The notes under the pieces: generated by a model
What the model was told of the DNA's origin: nothing
The model's database searches: none
What the model saw: only the letters and a program-made list of their open reading frames with translations
Part shown: piece after piece, positions 10,817-22,957 of the stretch
Layout of the letters: each line of letters opens with the position of its first letter
Position numbering within the stretch: position 1 is the stretch's first letter
From: Eustoma russellianum
Lineage: Eukaryota; Streptophyta; Magnoliopsida; Gentianales; Gentianaceae
Direction: 5' to 3'
Assembly: GCA_036186865.1 (NCBI GenBank)
Contig: AP025055.1
Coordinates: forward strand, 10,997,731-11,061,730
DNA: 64,000 nucleotides
Translations under genes and position numbers: made by a program

Positions 10817-13800
10817 TCATACCTTCGCTCTTAAAGTTTCAAAAGTGGCTTGATTAAGTGGTTTGGTGAAAATATCAGCAACTTGATAATCAGTTCTTAT
10901 ATGGTTTATGACTATATTTGCATTTTGAACATGGTCACAAAGGAAATGGTATCGAATCTCAATGTTTTTGGCCTTAAAATGAAGTACCAGATTCCAAGAA
11001 AGATTGATCACACTTGTGCTATCGCAGAAAATCAGAATCTTATTCATTTCAACGCCAAAATCTGCCAAAATCATTAAGTTGTTTAAGCCAAAGTATTTGG
11101 GTAGTGCATAAGCTTAAAGCGATAAACTCGGCTTCAGTGGTAGAAAGAGCTACACTAGCTTGTTTCTTAAATAACTACGAAATCAGGTTGGTTCCTATAA
11201 ATTGACACGTACTACTAGTGGATGTTTTATCTAACTTGCAATCACCATAATCAGCATCACTAAATGCTTATAATTCCAACTTAGTATTTCTATAAGACTT
11301 AAGTCCTAAATGAGGTGTATGTTTAATATATCTAAATATCTTTTTCGCTATATTATAATGTGATACTTTAGGACAAGATTAAACCTAGCACACATACACA
11401 CACTAAACATTATGTCAGGTCTTGATGCGGTTAAACATAACAATGATCCAAATCATAGACTTATAGTGTGTCATCAATAGGTTTACCATTTTCATACTTG
11501 TTTAGTTTGGTGCTAGCACTCATGGGGTAGGTGTTGGATTCAATTCTTCAAAGTCAAACTTCTTAATCATATCATTGATATACTTAAGTTGGCTTATGCG
11601 AATTCCTTGAGGGGTTTGTTTGATTTGTGGTCCTAAGAAGTAGTTCAATTCACCTACCATTGACATTTCAAATTCAGACTTCATACACTCTTCGAAGTCC
11701 TTTACTAAGGTAGGGTTAGTTAAGCCAAAGATAACGTTGTCTATATATTTGGACTATTAATAAATCATTATCTTTTCTTTTAAGAAAATGTTGTCTATGG
11801 TCCCCCTTTGATAATTGTTTGCAATAATAAAGTTTGCAAATCTATCATACCAAGCTCTTGGAGTTTATTTCGTACCATATAACGCTTTCTTAAGCTTATA
11901 TACATGGTTAAGATTCTTTGTATCTTCGAATCCAGTGGGTTGTTTGACAAAACCTCTTCTTGGATGTATCTAGTTAAGAATGCACTCTTAACATCCATTT
12001 GGAACAGTTTTATGTTACTTAAACTTGCAATAGCAAGTAACAATCTAATTGCTTCTAGTTGTGCAATGGGTGCGAAGGTTTCTTCATAATCAATTCCTTC
12101 ATGTTGATTATAACCTTGTGCGACTAGCCTAGCCTTATTTCCTGTAATGTTACCTTGTTCATGCATTTTGTTCCTAAAGACAAATTTTGTGCCTAGTATG
12201 GATTTATTTTCGGGTTTAGGAACTAAATCCTACACGTTGTTTCGGGTAAATTGGTTTAACTCTTCATGCATGTCATCTATCCGTGATATATCACTTAAGG
12301 CTTCCTTAACGTTCTTAGGTTCTAAGTGGGATATTAAGCTATGCCCTTCGACTTGACTTATGTTTCTACGTGTTCTAAACTCAACAATTGGATCCCCTAT
12401 AATTAATTCCTTATGGTGTTTATGTTTATCTTTTATGAGCCACCAATTCCTAGGTTGACTAGGTTCACCCTCATATTGCTCAAATGTTTCATTAGTGTGA
12501 ACATTATCATATACAATTGGAACATCTTGCGAGTTAGTTGTATTATCTTCCAATTGCAAAATTTCTTCATTTACCTCACCTAAGGATTCATGCATATCTT
12601 GTTCAGGAGGAGTTCATTCTAGATGATCACAAACAGGATCAAGTAATACATCATCATCATCAAATTTATTTTCAACATTATTATCTTGTTTATGTTGAGT
12701 TTTATCAATCGTTTCAATACATGCATTCTCATTAAACTTCGCATGTATAGATTCAATCATCTTTCTAGATGCAGGATTATAACACCTATATGCTCTTGAG
12801 TTAGTTGAATATCCAACAAATATACATTCAATAGACTTTTGTTCAAACTTATCTAGATTATCTTTAGTATTAAGCACAAAACATTTACAACCAAAAACTC
12901 TAAGATAATCTATCTTAGGTTGTCTGTTATTCAATAACTCATATGGCGTTTTATTTAACTTTTTTTCTAATAGAAAGCTTATTTTTTATATAGAATGCAA
13001 AACTAACAACTTCAGCTCATAAATATCTAGATACTTTGTTTTCACACAACATTGTCCTAACTATTTCTTGGATTATTCTATTTTTACATTGAACAACTCC
13101 ATTGCGTTGTGGTGTTCTAGGTGGTGAGAATTCATGTTTTATTCCATGTAATTCACAAAACTTAGCTACATCTTTGTTTTTTAAATTCTCCACCTCTATC
13201 ACTCCTAATTCTTTTGACATTTTCTTCGTAACGATTTTCAAGTTGCTTAATGAGATTTTCGATTTCCAATAGAGCATCGTCTTTGTGTGTTAAGAACAAT
13301 GTCTATGTGTATCGTGAGTAATCATCTACAATGACACAAACATAGTAGTGTCCACCTCGACTTCTTGTCCTACTTGGACCAAATAAGTCTAAGTGAAGAA
13401 ATTCTGGTACATGACTAATACTCACTTCATATTTTGGTTTCAGTGTTTCTTTTATGTGTTTTCCTTTAATACAAGTTTCACAAAGTTAAAAATTATCTAA
13501 GTCTAACTTAGACATTCTTCTAATTAGAGATTTCTTAGATAACTTTTCTATAGTTGAAATTCCTATATGGCTTAGTCATCTGTGCCATAAATTTACATCT
13601 AAATCATGTGATACTAAGCACTTAATTCTAGCTTGTTATTTAATGACAATGTATAAATGTTACCATCCATATTTCCTTTTAATACAATTTTTCCCTTGTC
13701 ATTTGTTATATCACAAGAAGTGGGAAGAAATGAAACATGATAACCAGAATCTATAAGTTGCGAAATACTAAGTAAATTAAAAGTAAGATTACTTACTAAC

Positions 13801-14060
13801 AACACATTTCGTATTTGAAATGTGTTAGGATCCCCAATTGTTCCTTTTCCAACAACTTTTCTTTTGTTGTTGTCGTCACCGAATGTTACCTTTCCTCCAT
13901 TCTCGATTTGCTCCAATTTGGTGATTAACTTGGGTTGCCCGTCATGTATCTTGAGCACCCACTATCTAAAAACCACTTGGTTTTTAGATTCTTTGGCTTT
14001 GTCTCCTTTTTACCTTCTTTATGATTTACCTACAAGAGAGACAAAGTTTTAGGTATCCTT
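10817..14060 (-). pseudogene. pol: Copia-2 pol: protease, integrase, reverse transcriptase, RNase H (broken)
   Basis: Reading right to left: the protease has its active site FLDSGCSRYMTGN intact at about 13940-13970, then a frameshift, then FGDDNNKRKVVGKG and LSISQLIDSGY. The integrase follows, with the end of its core near 13080-13200 (SPPRTPQRNGVV, where the usual E context is changed to VVQCKNR). The capsid-like linker YLRVFGCKCFVLN is at about 12890. The reverse transcriptase has KARLVAQGYNQHEGIDYEET (about 12100) and FQMDVKSAFL. RNase H ends with VADIFTKPLNQATFE near 10830. Several stops and frameshifts separate these pieces. Confidence 0.87.
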
Positions 14061-14645
14061 TACTTGGGTCCTTGAATGTTAGGGGCACCATCCTTGTTTA
14101 TAGACCCTTTGGGTAACCAAACTTGGATGTACCTTTTAGGCACATATTTGGCATTATCATAAGTTGCAGAACACAAAGGATTAGAAATCATTTGACCATT
14201 CCATTTGTAGGTGTAAGCATATAAGTGTTATATCTTGGTCTACATGTATTATATTGTGGCCGTTTTTGATAGCTAAAATAAGGCATATGTTTTTGTCTCT
14301 TGTATGGTGCTATGTATGTATGGTCATATGCATTCCTATAAGGAATATAATATAATTGCCTATGATTATGTCTATATGCTTTATAATAAGTTGGCTGCGG
14401 TTTATTTTGTTTAGACACATTTATATATATAGGCATAATTTCTAGATGGTCTAGATTCAAAATTTTCATAGTTACTTTTGTAGGCACATGTTGCATCTTG
14501 AAATGAGTAGAATAAGGAGTAGCAGGCAAAGTTGAATTTATTCTAGTTGTCTTATAAGGTTGTTTAGTACTTGCGAAACAAACTTGGTATTTTTATCTAC
14601 TTTGACATTTTCTTCTTCATATCCTAATCTACTTTTATAGCTTCC
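14061..14645 (-). other. Copia-2 gag-pro linker
   Basis: A lysine, tyrosine and histidine-rich frame (14188-14529) connects gag and protease. It is poorly conserved linker sequence; no domain is recognised. Confidence 0.45.
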
Positions 14646-16137
14646 TTATTTTTGTGATGATCTAAGTGTGTCTAGCATACTAGTTCCAGACTTAAATTGT
14701 TCTAACATTTTTTCTAAGTCTAGTTTAGATGATTTAAGTTGAGAAACTTCTTTTTCACAATTATCTAACTTAGTTTTCAACAGGCTATTTTCAGTTTTTA
14801 ATGCATGTTCATTTTTCCGATATGACTCAATTTTAATCTCTAAAGAATCAAGAGTATTAGTAGACTCTTGTTTAAAAGATTCCAATTGATCAGAAAATTC
14901 CAAGTTGGACGGCTTCAACTTGTCATTTTGTTCAATTAGCTTCTTCTTTTCTTTAGACAGCCTTTCACAGTGAGCATGCATCTTTAGAAATTCTTCGTAC
15001 ATTTCATCGAAAGACATTTCACTATTAGAATCTACTTCAAATGAAGAACTTACCTCGTTAGATATGAAACAGACTTGAACTTCCTCATTTTCAAATTCTG
15101 AGCCGGACGAGTCGCTTCAAGTGATCGCCTTCATTGCTCGTTTGCCTTTGGCTCCTTTGTCTTGGGCCGTTGGGGCTCCTTGTCTTTGACTTGTTTATTG
15201 TTTTTGTTGTTGTTGTTATTTTTCTTTGTAGGACAATCATAAGAGATATGTCCTTTGTCCACATTCGTAGCATTTTAATTCCTTATTATACCACTTGTTA
15301 TTGTTGAGTTATTTTTCTTAGGTTGAGAAGAAGAAAAAGAAGACTGTTGTCTATTCTTATTAGGCCGTTTAAAAAAATTTCTAAGTTTTCTAGCCACTAA
15401 GATTAAGTCATCATCTAATTCACTATCACTATTACTTTCACTATTATTATGTGTCTCAGTTGTTTTGAAAGCAATAGACTGACCGGTAGATTTTGATGAC
15501 TCAGACTTCCTTTGGTTTAGTTTTACCTCGTATAATCTAAGTGAGCCTATCAATTCATCCATTTTTGTGATTGATTTTGTTTCTTCAATTACCGTGACTT
15601 TCGGATTCCATTCAGCGGGAAGGCTTCGAGCACCTTTTAAACCTTCTCGTTGTTGGTAAACAATTTTCCTAAAGCCTCAATGGTATTGAAAATGTTAGTA
15701 ATTCTCAAATCTATATATGTTCTGGATTCGTTCGACAACATTTTAAAAGATTCAAGTTCAGACATAAACATGTTTATTTTAGACTCTTTTACACCACTAG
15801 TACCTTCATGCTTTAATTCTAGTGATTTCCACATATTGTGGGCGCTAGTGCAATTTAAAACATATCTTGCTTCAGATGTCGCAAGTCCGTTTAAAAGCAA
15901 TTGCATAGCTTTAGCATTCATAGACATTTTCTTTTTATCTTTAGATGACCATTCACTTTTATAATTTTCTATCGCTTGTGTTACCCCATTTACTTGTACA
16001 ACTTTCATTGGAATGTACGGCCCATCTTCAACTATAGACCATAAATCGATGCCTATAGCCATTAAGAATAGCCTCATCCTAAGTTTCCAACGTACAAAAT
16101 TATTACAATTGAAAAGAGGAGGGCGTTGAGTAGACAT
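14646..16137 (-). pseudogene. gag: Copia-2 gag, broken
   Basis: The start at 16137 opens MSTQRPPLFNCNNFVRWKLR, the usual beginning of SIRE-type gag. The core holds the HEGTSGVKESKI motif typical of UBN2 gag proteins, then a stop near 15638 and a frameshift before KMDELIGSLRLYE (about 15560). A zinc knuckle CYECGQ.. near 15265 is spoiled by a frameshift. Residues encoded at 14646-15017 form a clear heptad-rich coiled coil (LSKEKKKLIEQNDKL). This order of core, zinc knuckle and coiled coil matches SIRE/Maximus gag. Confidence 0.85.
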
Positions 16138-16278
16138 ACCTTCCAACTCACCTTTATGAGAAACAATAGCTATTGTATGTACCTTTGATTTGAGATGTGC
16201 AAGCTGCAATGAGTTCTTGCTTCTTAGCCTTGTCTTCTTAGAACGACGTTCATGTCGCTTCTTAGAGTGGTGTTGGCC

Positions 16279-16291
16279 TGGCTCTGATACA
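16279..16291 (-). other. Copia-2 primer binding site
   Basis: On the minus strand the sequence reads TGTATCAGAGCCAGG, one base from the usual tRNA-Met complement. It lies three bases inside the right LTR. Confidence 0.85.
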
Positions 16292-17374
16292 ATTTGTTGG
16301 ACTGTACACCTCCAGTAAACACCACTAAGGGGTGAATAGTGGTTACCGAAAATTACACTACTACCCTTGAATAAAATCCCCTTTGAAAACAGAATCTGAG
16401 ACCTCCTCACATTCAGTACCCATTTTTGAAAAATTCAAAACTCAGTGTACACAACTCCAAATATTATGAAACTTTCCATACACTAATTTCATTTCTTGAC
16501 TAGACTTTGTCCAAAAATGAGATAAAAATAAGATCATTTGGCCCTTCAACTAAATAAAAAGATTCAGATGGTCAATCTGGACAGAATTAGATAGAATATT
16601 GCTGAACTTTGAAAACGTGTTTCTCCTTAATTACTCAACCAAAAAGGTTGATCTTTATGTCAAAACAATCCTTAGGATGTATAGTTTAGGTTTCAAAAAG
16701 TCCTTGACCTGAAACTATCTTTGATGAAATCAAAATTATAGTTTCTTTAAGATTGGTCAGATTACAGTAAGAATAGAGGAGTTATCTTACAACGACTGAA
16801 AGACTAACTTTCCTTTCCTCAAAGCAAGTGATTCTTGGTGAAAAAGAAATCTAACAGTCTGAAGTATAACTCCACCAAAAATCACGAATTTTGAAAATCT
16901 TTTGCTATTTTTTTAAGACATGTAAAATTGTGTGAAATCTGCAATGAAAACGGGTAGAAAACAGAAAAGTAGAAAGAAGACAAGAACATCGAAGATTTAT
17001 CCTGGTTCGGTCAATGTGACCTACTCCAGTCCCAAGGAACACCTTTCCTTCGGTTTTACTATGAAATGAATACAAATACAACAAGAACCAAGCTTGAAAC
17101 TTTGAGTTAAACACCAACCCTATTCAAGACTTGGATGAACACCTCTATGCAACTCTTGGTTGCAACACCTTTATCACATATTGATGTAGCCTTATAGATT
17201 TGACTAATCAATCATACAAAAACACCAAGACAGGCGCGTATAATATAGATCAACAACAACACCAAATGAAACACCTTAGCTATAAAGAATAAATCAAGAA
17301 CAAAAAGAGAATAGCAAGAATGATCTTGAACTTTAGCTTTCAAGTGTGTGTATTCTCTTCTTCACCTTGCCTCC

Positions 17375-17383
17375 TATTTATAG
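17375..17383 (-). promoter_or_regulatory. TATA box in Copia-2 5' LTR
   Basis: TATAAATAG on the minus strand, conserved between both LTRs. This is the likely core promoter of the element. Confidence 0.6.
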
Positions 17384-18539
17384 TTTGTGTTGAGCCTTGA
17401 AGATAAGAATGCCAATGTGTCATAGTCTTCATCATCAAAGCTTAAGTGTCTTCACGTTATTGGTTGGCCACCTTATCACCTTGTACACTTGGCAACTTTA
17501 AGAAGAATAACTGGTCCACTTTTGCTTTCATGTTGGCCGATATGATCACCTCAGAAATGACATGGAAATAGTTTGCAAAATGAAGACAATATAGAAGGCA
17601 TATTCCTCCAAGGTTACCTCAACTTCTTGGAAAGATAATAGGCCATGTGATGGCTACAAAATGTAAACAAAATCAGCTCCCCAACATATTTTGCTAACCG
17701 TTTTTTTCCAAATTGAAAATCCATGTGGTAACTTTTGCCACCTAGCTTGTATTTGGTTGGTCCAAATGGCACAATCTTGTACATATGTCATAAAATGAAT
17801 GGAACATCTTCTCCACATAATTAACCACGTTTTTGAGCCATTTATATATGTACAAACTCAGATTTGCTGAAGAAAAATAAGAAGATAAAGTTGACAAGAC
17901 TTTGCCAACCAACAATTCAAAATTCCCAAATTTTTCTCCTTGAAAGTTGTGGTGAATTTGTATCAATAACACCCTTAGATTCTCTGCAAAATGATGAGTG
18001 AGAACCTCCAATAACTTATAAAAAAATATCGCCAAGAATAAAATAGAATGTGACATCAAAACCCGTCACATATCCCGCTATTGTCGATAATATCACCAAA
18101 TAAAGAATAGAATACATAATCGTCAAATGATCTTCAAGAAAACTATAAACGAGCTCCATAATAGAGATGGTATCAAACTCAAGTGGAGTCCTTGAGTGAA
18201 ATGACCAAAATGCCCTTGTGGATAAAATGACAAAAATACCCTTGAAGATAGACAACTCTAAAATATCCTCGTTGGCCAGAAATAAATATAAGAACACCTT
18301 CGTAATGATAAATAAGTCATAAAGAAGTCTTTGTATGATTTTCTCCGTATCGTTTACCTACAAGAACTCAAAATACCACTTTTGCCCTTTTTGGTAAGTT
18401 ATAGAAACTTCCAAGGCACATTAGTTACAAAGCATAATAATATTCATTAAAATCAAATAATAAAATCGCAAAAATCATGCATGAAACATTAAGAACATAT
18501 ATGTAAATGAAAACAACTATTCATCATATTTTATATAAC

Positions 18540-18830
18540 ATGAAGCGCTTTGTTAGGAGAGTGAAGTAACACATAATTACTTCTTCATAGATTAGGCGCT
18601 TTATGTAGCGTTTCATGCTGCCACCAGAACACTATTCAGAATTTCAAAAGATGAAGTGCTTTATATAGCGTGTCATGTTGCCACCAGAACTCTCAGAACT
18701 TCAAAGGATGAAGCGCTTTATGAAGAGTTCAATGTTTGATATAAAGTTTTTGTTTAAACTTTCTGAAAGATGAAGCGCTTGATCAGGTGCTTGAAGTCTG
18801 ATGAAGCGCTTGAAGCCTGAAGAAAAATTT
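18540..18830 (-). repeat. AAGCGCTT repeat block in Copia-2 5' LTR
   Basis: Same organisation as at 9984-10285, with several units decayed (GAAGTGCTT, GAAGAGTTC). Confidence 0.7.
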
Positions 18831-19000
18831 TAACATATAATACTTGTGTAAATAATCAAAACCAAATCATACACCAACATTTTCTCATATGTTTAATATA
18901 TTTCAACTCCTTAACACTTATACCATCATGTGTGACATTTTTTAAGTATTCAACACTTAAAATCATGACTTTGAAAGTTATCCAAACATATTTCTCAACA

Positions 19001-19005
19001 ATAAC
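19001..19005 (+). repeat. Target-site duplication of Copia-2, right copy (ATAAC)
   Basis: Matches 7742-7746 exactly. Confidence 0.9.
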
Positions 19006-19985
19006 TTCCTCCCTAGAAATGGTTTTTCAAGAGGAAAAGTTGATAATACCTTGTTTATTAAAGATCAAGGAAGCAATCATTTACTTGTTCAAATATATAT
19101 TGATGATATTATATTTGGTGCTACTAATGATTCTCTCTGTGAATATTTTGCTAAGATAATGGAGTGAGAATTTCAGATGAGCATGATGGATGAGCTCAAC
19201 TACTTTCTTGGGCTTCAAGTCAAGCAAACTAAATCTAGAGTATACATATCTCAAACAAAATTTACCAAAGATCTTCTCAAGAAATACAAATTTAAGGATG
19301 GAAGGAGTGTAAGCTCACCAACGAGCACAAGTACAAAACTTGATATAAAAAAGGAAAGTCGGTCGATGTAACCAACTCGAGGGGTATGATTGGTAGTTTT
19401 CTTTATTTAACATATGAACGGTAGTTTACATGTTGCGCGTTCATGTGCTAGGTTTCAAAGTATGCATAATGAATCATATCTAGTTGGTATAAAATGTATT
19501 TTTAGTTATTTGAAAAGTATATTGAACTTTGGGCTATTTTATCCTACGAATATGTGTTTTTCTTAAGAGAGTATAGTGACTCAGACTATGCCGGAAATCG
19601 TGCTAATAGAATAAGCAACTCCAGGACATGGTTTCTTGGTTTTCCAAAAAACAAAATAGTGTGTCACTTCCACAGTAGAATCGGAATATGCGTCCGCCAT
19701 CTCGTGTTGTGCACAACTACTTTGGATGAGAATTATCTTAAATGACTATAATGTTAAATTTGACAAAGTGTCTATCTTATGTGATAACACCTCAGCCATC
19801 AGTGTAGCTCAAATTCCGATTAACCATAGTAGAACCAAACATATTCAAGTGACGCATCACTTCATAAGGGTTATGTGCAAAAAGGATTGGTTTGTGTCGA
19901 ATTTGTTCCAACTAATAATCAACTAGCGGATATATTCATAAAAAGATTTTTCCACTGAGGCATTTGAATCAATTAGAACATGATT
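19006..19985 (+). pseudogene. pol: Copia-1 pol, second part: reverse transcriptase active site and RNase H
   Basis: The reading broken at 7741 resumes here. The catalytic YIDD box with IIFGATND context is at 19096-19107, followed by MMDELNYFLGLQVKQ (about 19180). Both are hallmark Ty1/copia reverse transcriptase blocks. RNase H pieces follow, with DSDYAG at 19568-19585 and the CDNTSAI and RTKHI motifs near 19780-19840. A stop ahead of EFQMSMM and several frameshifts disable it. Confidence 0.87.
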
Positions 19986-20386
19986 GATGATAAATAATGC
20001 ATAAAAAGTAAAAATTAGAGAAATTCAGAAAACTGCCTACATCGGTCGATCGATGTAGCTATTTAACATACTGAAGTATACGTCAGTTTCAGAGATTGAT
20101 CAATCGATTTAGACATCAGTCTCCAATATTAATCGATCGATGTTAGCAGGTATTGTGCCTGTAAAAGCGGTCAAAAATACAAAAAAAAATACATCATTTC
20201 AACTCTCCATTCTAATCAAAAACCTTAAGCCAAACATCTCTCTCTCCAAAAACAACCCCTCCCTTAAAAATTCTTGCAAAATACTTCAATTCCTTTCCAA
20301 CCAACCAGAATTTCACAGTCCATACTTCATCTTCTTCTTACTTTTTTTTGCTTCCTCCAACCTTGGAAACTTCAAATTTTTGAAAA
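19986..20386 (+). other. Copia-1 spacer after pol with ATCGAT repeats
   Basis: Non-coding. Near-palindromes such as CATCGGTCGATCGATG and ATTAATCGATCGATGT lie at 20040-20148, resembling those at 1262-1570. A pyrimidine and A-rich leader then runs to the next start codon at 20387. Confidence 0.55.
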
Positions 20387-20850
20387 ATGTCAACAAGGGG
20401 CAAAAACACCACAAAGTGGCCTAGAACCTCTCAAGAGGAAGAAAAGGAATCAAGCATCCCTCCTCAAATGACTCAAGTCCCCACTACACCAAGGACCAAA
20501 GGCCATGAGAAAAAGGGGGAACTACAAAAAAGAAGACTGATTTCTCTCAAGCAAGCGACCTGGTTGAAATTCACAGTAGACTAGCCATTAACAATTTTCC
20601 ATGGCTCAAGTAGGGAGAATATGAAAAAGTCTTAGAAGAACCCAGAACCCCATGTAACTTTCACTACATCTCCTTTATGGCACAAGACAAGTTCGACAAG
20701 TGGAAAACCAACAAAAGGTCCACAATTCCATTAATGTTTCTTAAGATTAAAGACATCTTATGTAATTATGAATTGAGTCTGATTGGTTAGATGATCAAAA
20801 CTGGAGGCCGCTTTGGGCTGAAACTGAAATAGACTATATGTCTGCGTGAT
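20387..20850 (+). pseudogene. Copia-1 ORF downstream of pol (env-like position), truncated
   Basis: The start at 20387 opens MSTRGKNTTKWPRTSQEEEK, a basic, proline and glutamine-rich N-terminus. After a stop near 20582 the frames continue with segments such as FDKWKTNKRSTIPL. In SIRE-type elements an extra ORF, sometimes called env-like, lies at this place; the composition agrees, but I see no signal peptide or membrane segment. Gypsy-1 cuts it off at 20851, so the 3' part is missing. The identity is inferred from position. Confidence 0.45.
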
Positions 20851-22740
20851 TGTTACGCCTGATTGTTCTCGTTACATAGTAACACATTAAGTATCGTAAT
20901 TTTTGTTACGTCGACATATGCTCGTGTACCAAGTTCTTTGATATATTGATAGCCTAGCAAATTCGATAACAAATATTTCCGAACATACGATGAAATTAAA
21001 TAAACTTGGTTGGTAACAACATAATTTATTAGGATAAATTAAATCTGATAAAAATACATGACATAATAATTTTCACTACTTAAACAAAAGGGAAAAATAA
21101 ATTAGAACATGATAAATATCTTGGAAAGAAAGAAAATGAAAATGAATATTTTTTTTGATGAAAGACAGGCGGTACCGTCCAGGCTTTTATTAATTATGCC
21201 CTCTCTTGTGGCAGAAGAATACCGTGGTTACATAGAAGTCCTGTCTCTACGGGAGATTCTACCAAAATGTAAAGAAACAATTACATGAATCCCGAAATAG
21301 ATAAATGGTACCAAAGCCAAAGATGACAATGAAAATGAATATATGTTTGTGTCTGTGTATATATATGCACTTTTACAGGGAAATAGGAAGAAGAAATTAT
21401 GGTTAAAATAATACCCCAGCAAAATACCATGTGTAAAAAATTGTGCAGAAACAAATCATAGTATTTTGTCTTATTCTACCCACTCATTTTCCTCCATGGC
21501 CGTTCCCCCTCCATACAAGTGGGAAGAAAAGATTTTCTTCTCTTTTGTCTTCAATTACACAACAAAACCTTACACACTTTTACGCCAATCATCACACTTT
21601 CTTCCACTTTCTTACACAACCAACAAGACAAGCCAAAATCATTTCCTTCCCTCCCTATCCCCTCCTTAGTCTGGCTAACGTCATCAAGAAAAGGAGATTT
21701 TCCTTTTCTTCCACTTATGACACATCATAATGATGCCTACACCCTAATTCAACCAAAGGCAATGGTGGAAAAAGAAAAAAACTTCATCCCCTCCCCAAGA
21801 ACCCCTAACTGGTCACCTTTTCTCAAAAAAGGGGAAAATACTCTTCTTCTCTTTCTATTTCACAACTCAACACATTTTTCATCTTCAACAAATGCTCTCT
21901 GTTTTCTCTCCAAGACAACAAGGGCCGAGAATACACAAGGAGTACAAGGGAGAAATTTTCTTCCCTTCACATCATCTGAACACATCCAAAGCTAGGTTCC
22001 AACACCCTCCTTCATCCAAGTAGTGACCAAGGAAGGTTGTAGAGCCAAGAACCAAGGAAGAACAAGGTAAGAACTCTATGTAGAATAAGTTAAATTCTTC
22101 CATCTATCTACTTACATAAGTCGTTCACTGACTCTTCCATTTTGTCCCCAAAACTGTGGCCGAGAAAGGAAAAAAGGAGGAAGTTTTCTCCAAGACAAGT
22201 GAGAAATCTTCACTTTAAGTTGTGAAATGAGTGAGAAAGACAAGTATTCTTCCTAGATCTTTCATGGATTTCCAAAGGTTAAGTATATATATTCATATAA
22301 AAGTTGGATCAGTCATGTAGTATGTTTAAGGTTTTAGTAGCAAGAATATGTAAAATCTATGTTCCTATGTGACGTACATATTCAGTATGTGACTAAAAAT
22401 TGTCCAACACAAGAATCCATCGACTTTTATGCATAAATGAAATAAAATGAACATTTGTATGTGATATATGTTGAAGATAAAGAAAGAAGATGAAATCATA
22501 TGATATGTTAAGAGACGTGTAATAAGAATACAATTGTGATACACTTGTTCATGATTTTTACATAGTGGCCATCATATATGCATTTTCTATGGTACTTCAA
22601 TTTAAAAGGTTTTAATGATCTTGTTTTAGCATGTTTATAGATGCGTCATAAGCATGAGTAATATACTAAGTGTTGTTTTGATGATCATCATCTTCATGTA
22701 TACATACATACATACACATATATATATGTATATATATATA
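20851..22740 (+). repeat. Gypsy-1 5' LTR, segment 1
   Basis: The first 80 bases and 21455-22715 match the 3' LTR (50975-52364). The part at about 20934-21452 is absent from the 3' LTR, and 193 bp of it is an L1 fragment plus its duplication. The segment ends in an AT-rich microsatellite after the landmark GATGATCATCATCTTCAT, where LINE-3 entered. The open frame at 21519-21995 has a counterpart in the other LTR but matches nothing known. Confidence 0.8.
21135..21342 (-). mobile_element. 178-bp 5'-truncated L1 LINE fragment with 15-bp duplication
   Basis: Bases 21150-21327 start with a T run and, on the minus strand, read as a LINE 3' UTR ending TAATTAATAAAAGCC..CTTTCATC plus a poly(A) tail. 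A perfect 15-bp direct repeat AATGAAAATGAATAT (21135-21149 and 21328-21342) flanks it, as expected for target-primed reverse transcription. It has no coding capacity. Confidence 0.85.
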
Positions 22741-22863
22741 TTTTTTATTTTTAAACAATATATTTATTAATCAGCCTCACTTCTGGCGAATGGAAACCAT
22801 ATTACATAAGAATCCGTATAAGAAAATACATAATGTAGAAAGCTAATGAGTGTCAACCTCTAT

Positions 22864-22957
22864 TCATATATGATATGCCGCATTAAAACCTTGCCAAGTA
22901 AAACCACCCTTGTGGATAAAACCTTGGCGAAGGAAAAAGCGTACATATTTATATGAT
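22864..22957 (-). other. 94-nt conserved 3'-UTR block of LINE-3
   Basis: On the minus strand these 94 nt are identical to LINE-1 58402-58495. They can form a hairpin with outer stem GCCAAG/CTTGGC and inner stem CCAC/GTGG. Such sequence is a candidate RNA signal for reverse transcriptase binding or RNA end formation. Confidence 0.7.

Larger units (their letters stand above)
7747..19000 (-). mobile_element. Copia-2: complete SIRE-like Ty1/copia element inserted in Copia-1
   Basis: This 11.25-kb element lies on the minus strand. It has two long LTRs (2676 and 2706 bp), a tRNA-Met type primer site next to the right LTR, a polypurine tract next to the left LTR, and gag-pol between them. The duplication ATAAC flanks it. 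The gag core, coiled-coil gag tail and long LTRs place it with SIRE/Maximus-type copia elements. No env-like ORF fits between the end of RNase H (10817) and the polypurine tract. The two LTRs clearly differ at many positions, so the insertion is not recent. Confidence 0.92.
16295..19000 (-). repeat. Copia-2 5' LTR
   Basis: Aligns with 7747-10422; it begins TGTTGAGAAATATG on the minus strand and ends GTCCAACA. It carries the TATA box at 17375-17383 and the AAGCGCTT block at 18540-18830. Compared with the other LTR it has many point changes and small indels. Confidence 0.9.
2985..20850 (+). mobile_element. Copia-1: Ty1/copia element, split by Copia-2 and cut by Gypsy-1
   Basis: In order, the element holds part of a 5' LTR, a primer binding site (3702-3714), a gag relic, protease, integrase, reverse transcriptase, RNase H and a further ORF downstream of pol. 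A long coiled-coil-like gag tail and an extra ORF after pol are features of the SIRE/Maximus group. The reverse transcriptase is interrupted by Copia-2 with the duplication ATAAC at both sides; the protein resumes exactly at 19006. The right end is cut off by Gypsy-1 at 20851, and the 3' LTR is not in the window. Many stops and frameshifts show an old, inactive copy. Confidence 0.85.

Noticed and set aside
21519..21995. Open frame in the Gypsy-1 LTR, also present at 51111-51650
   Set aside because: It occurs in both LTRs because they are copies; composition is low in information and nothing is recognised.
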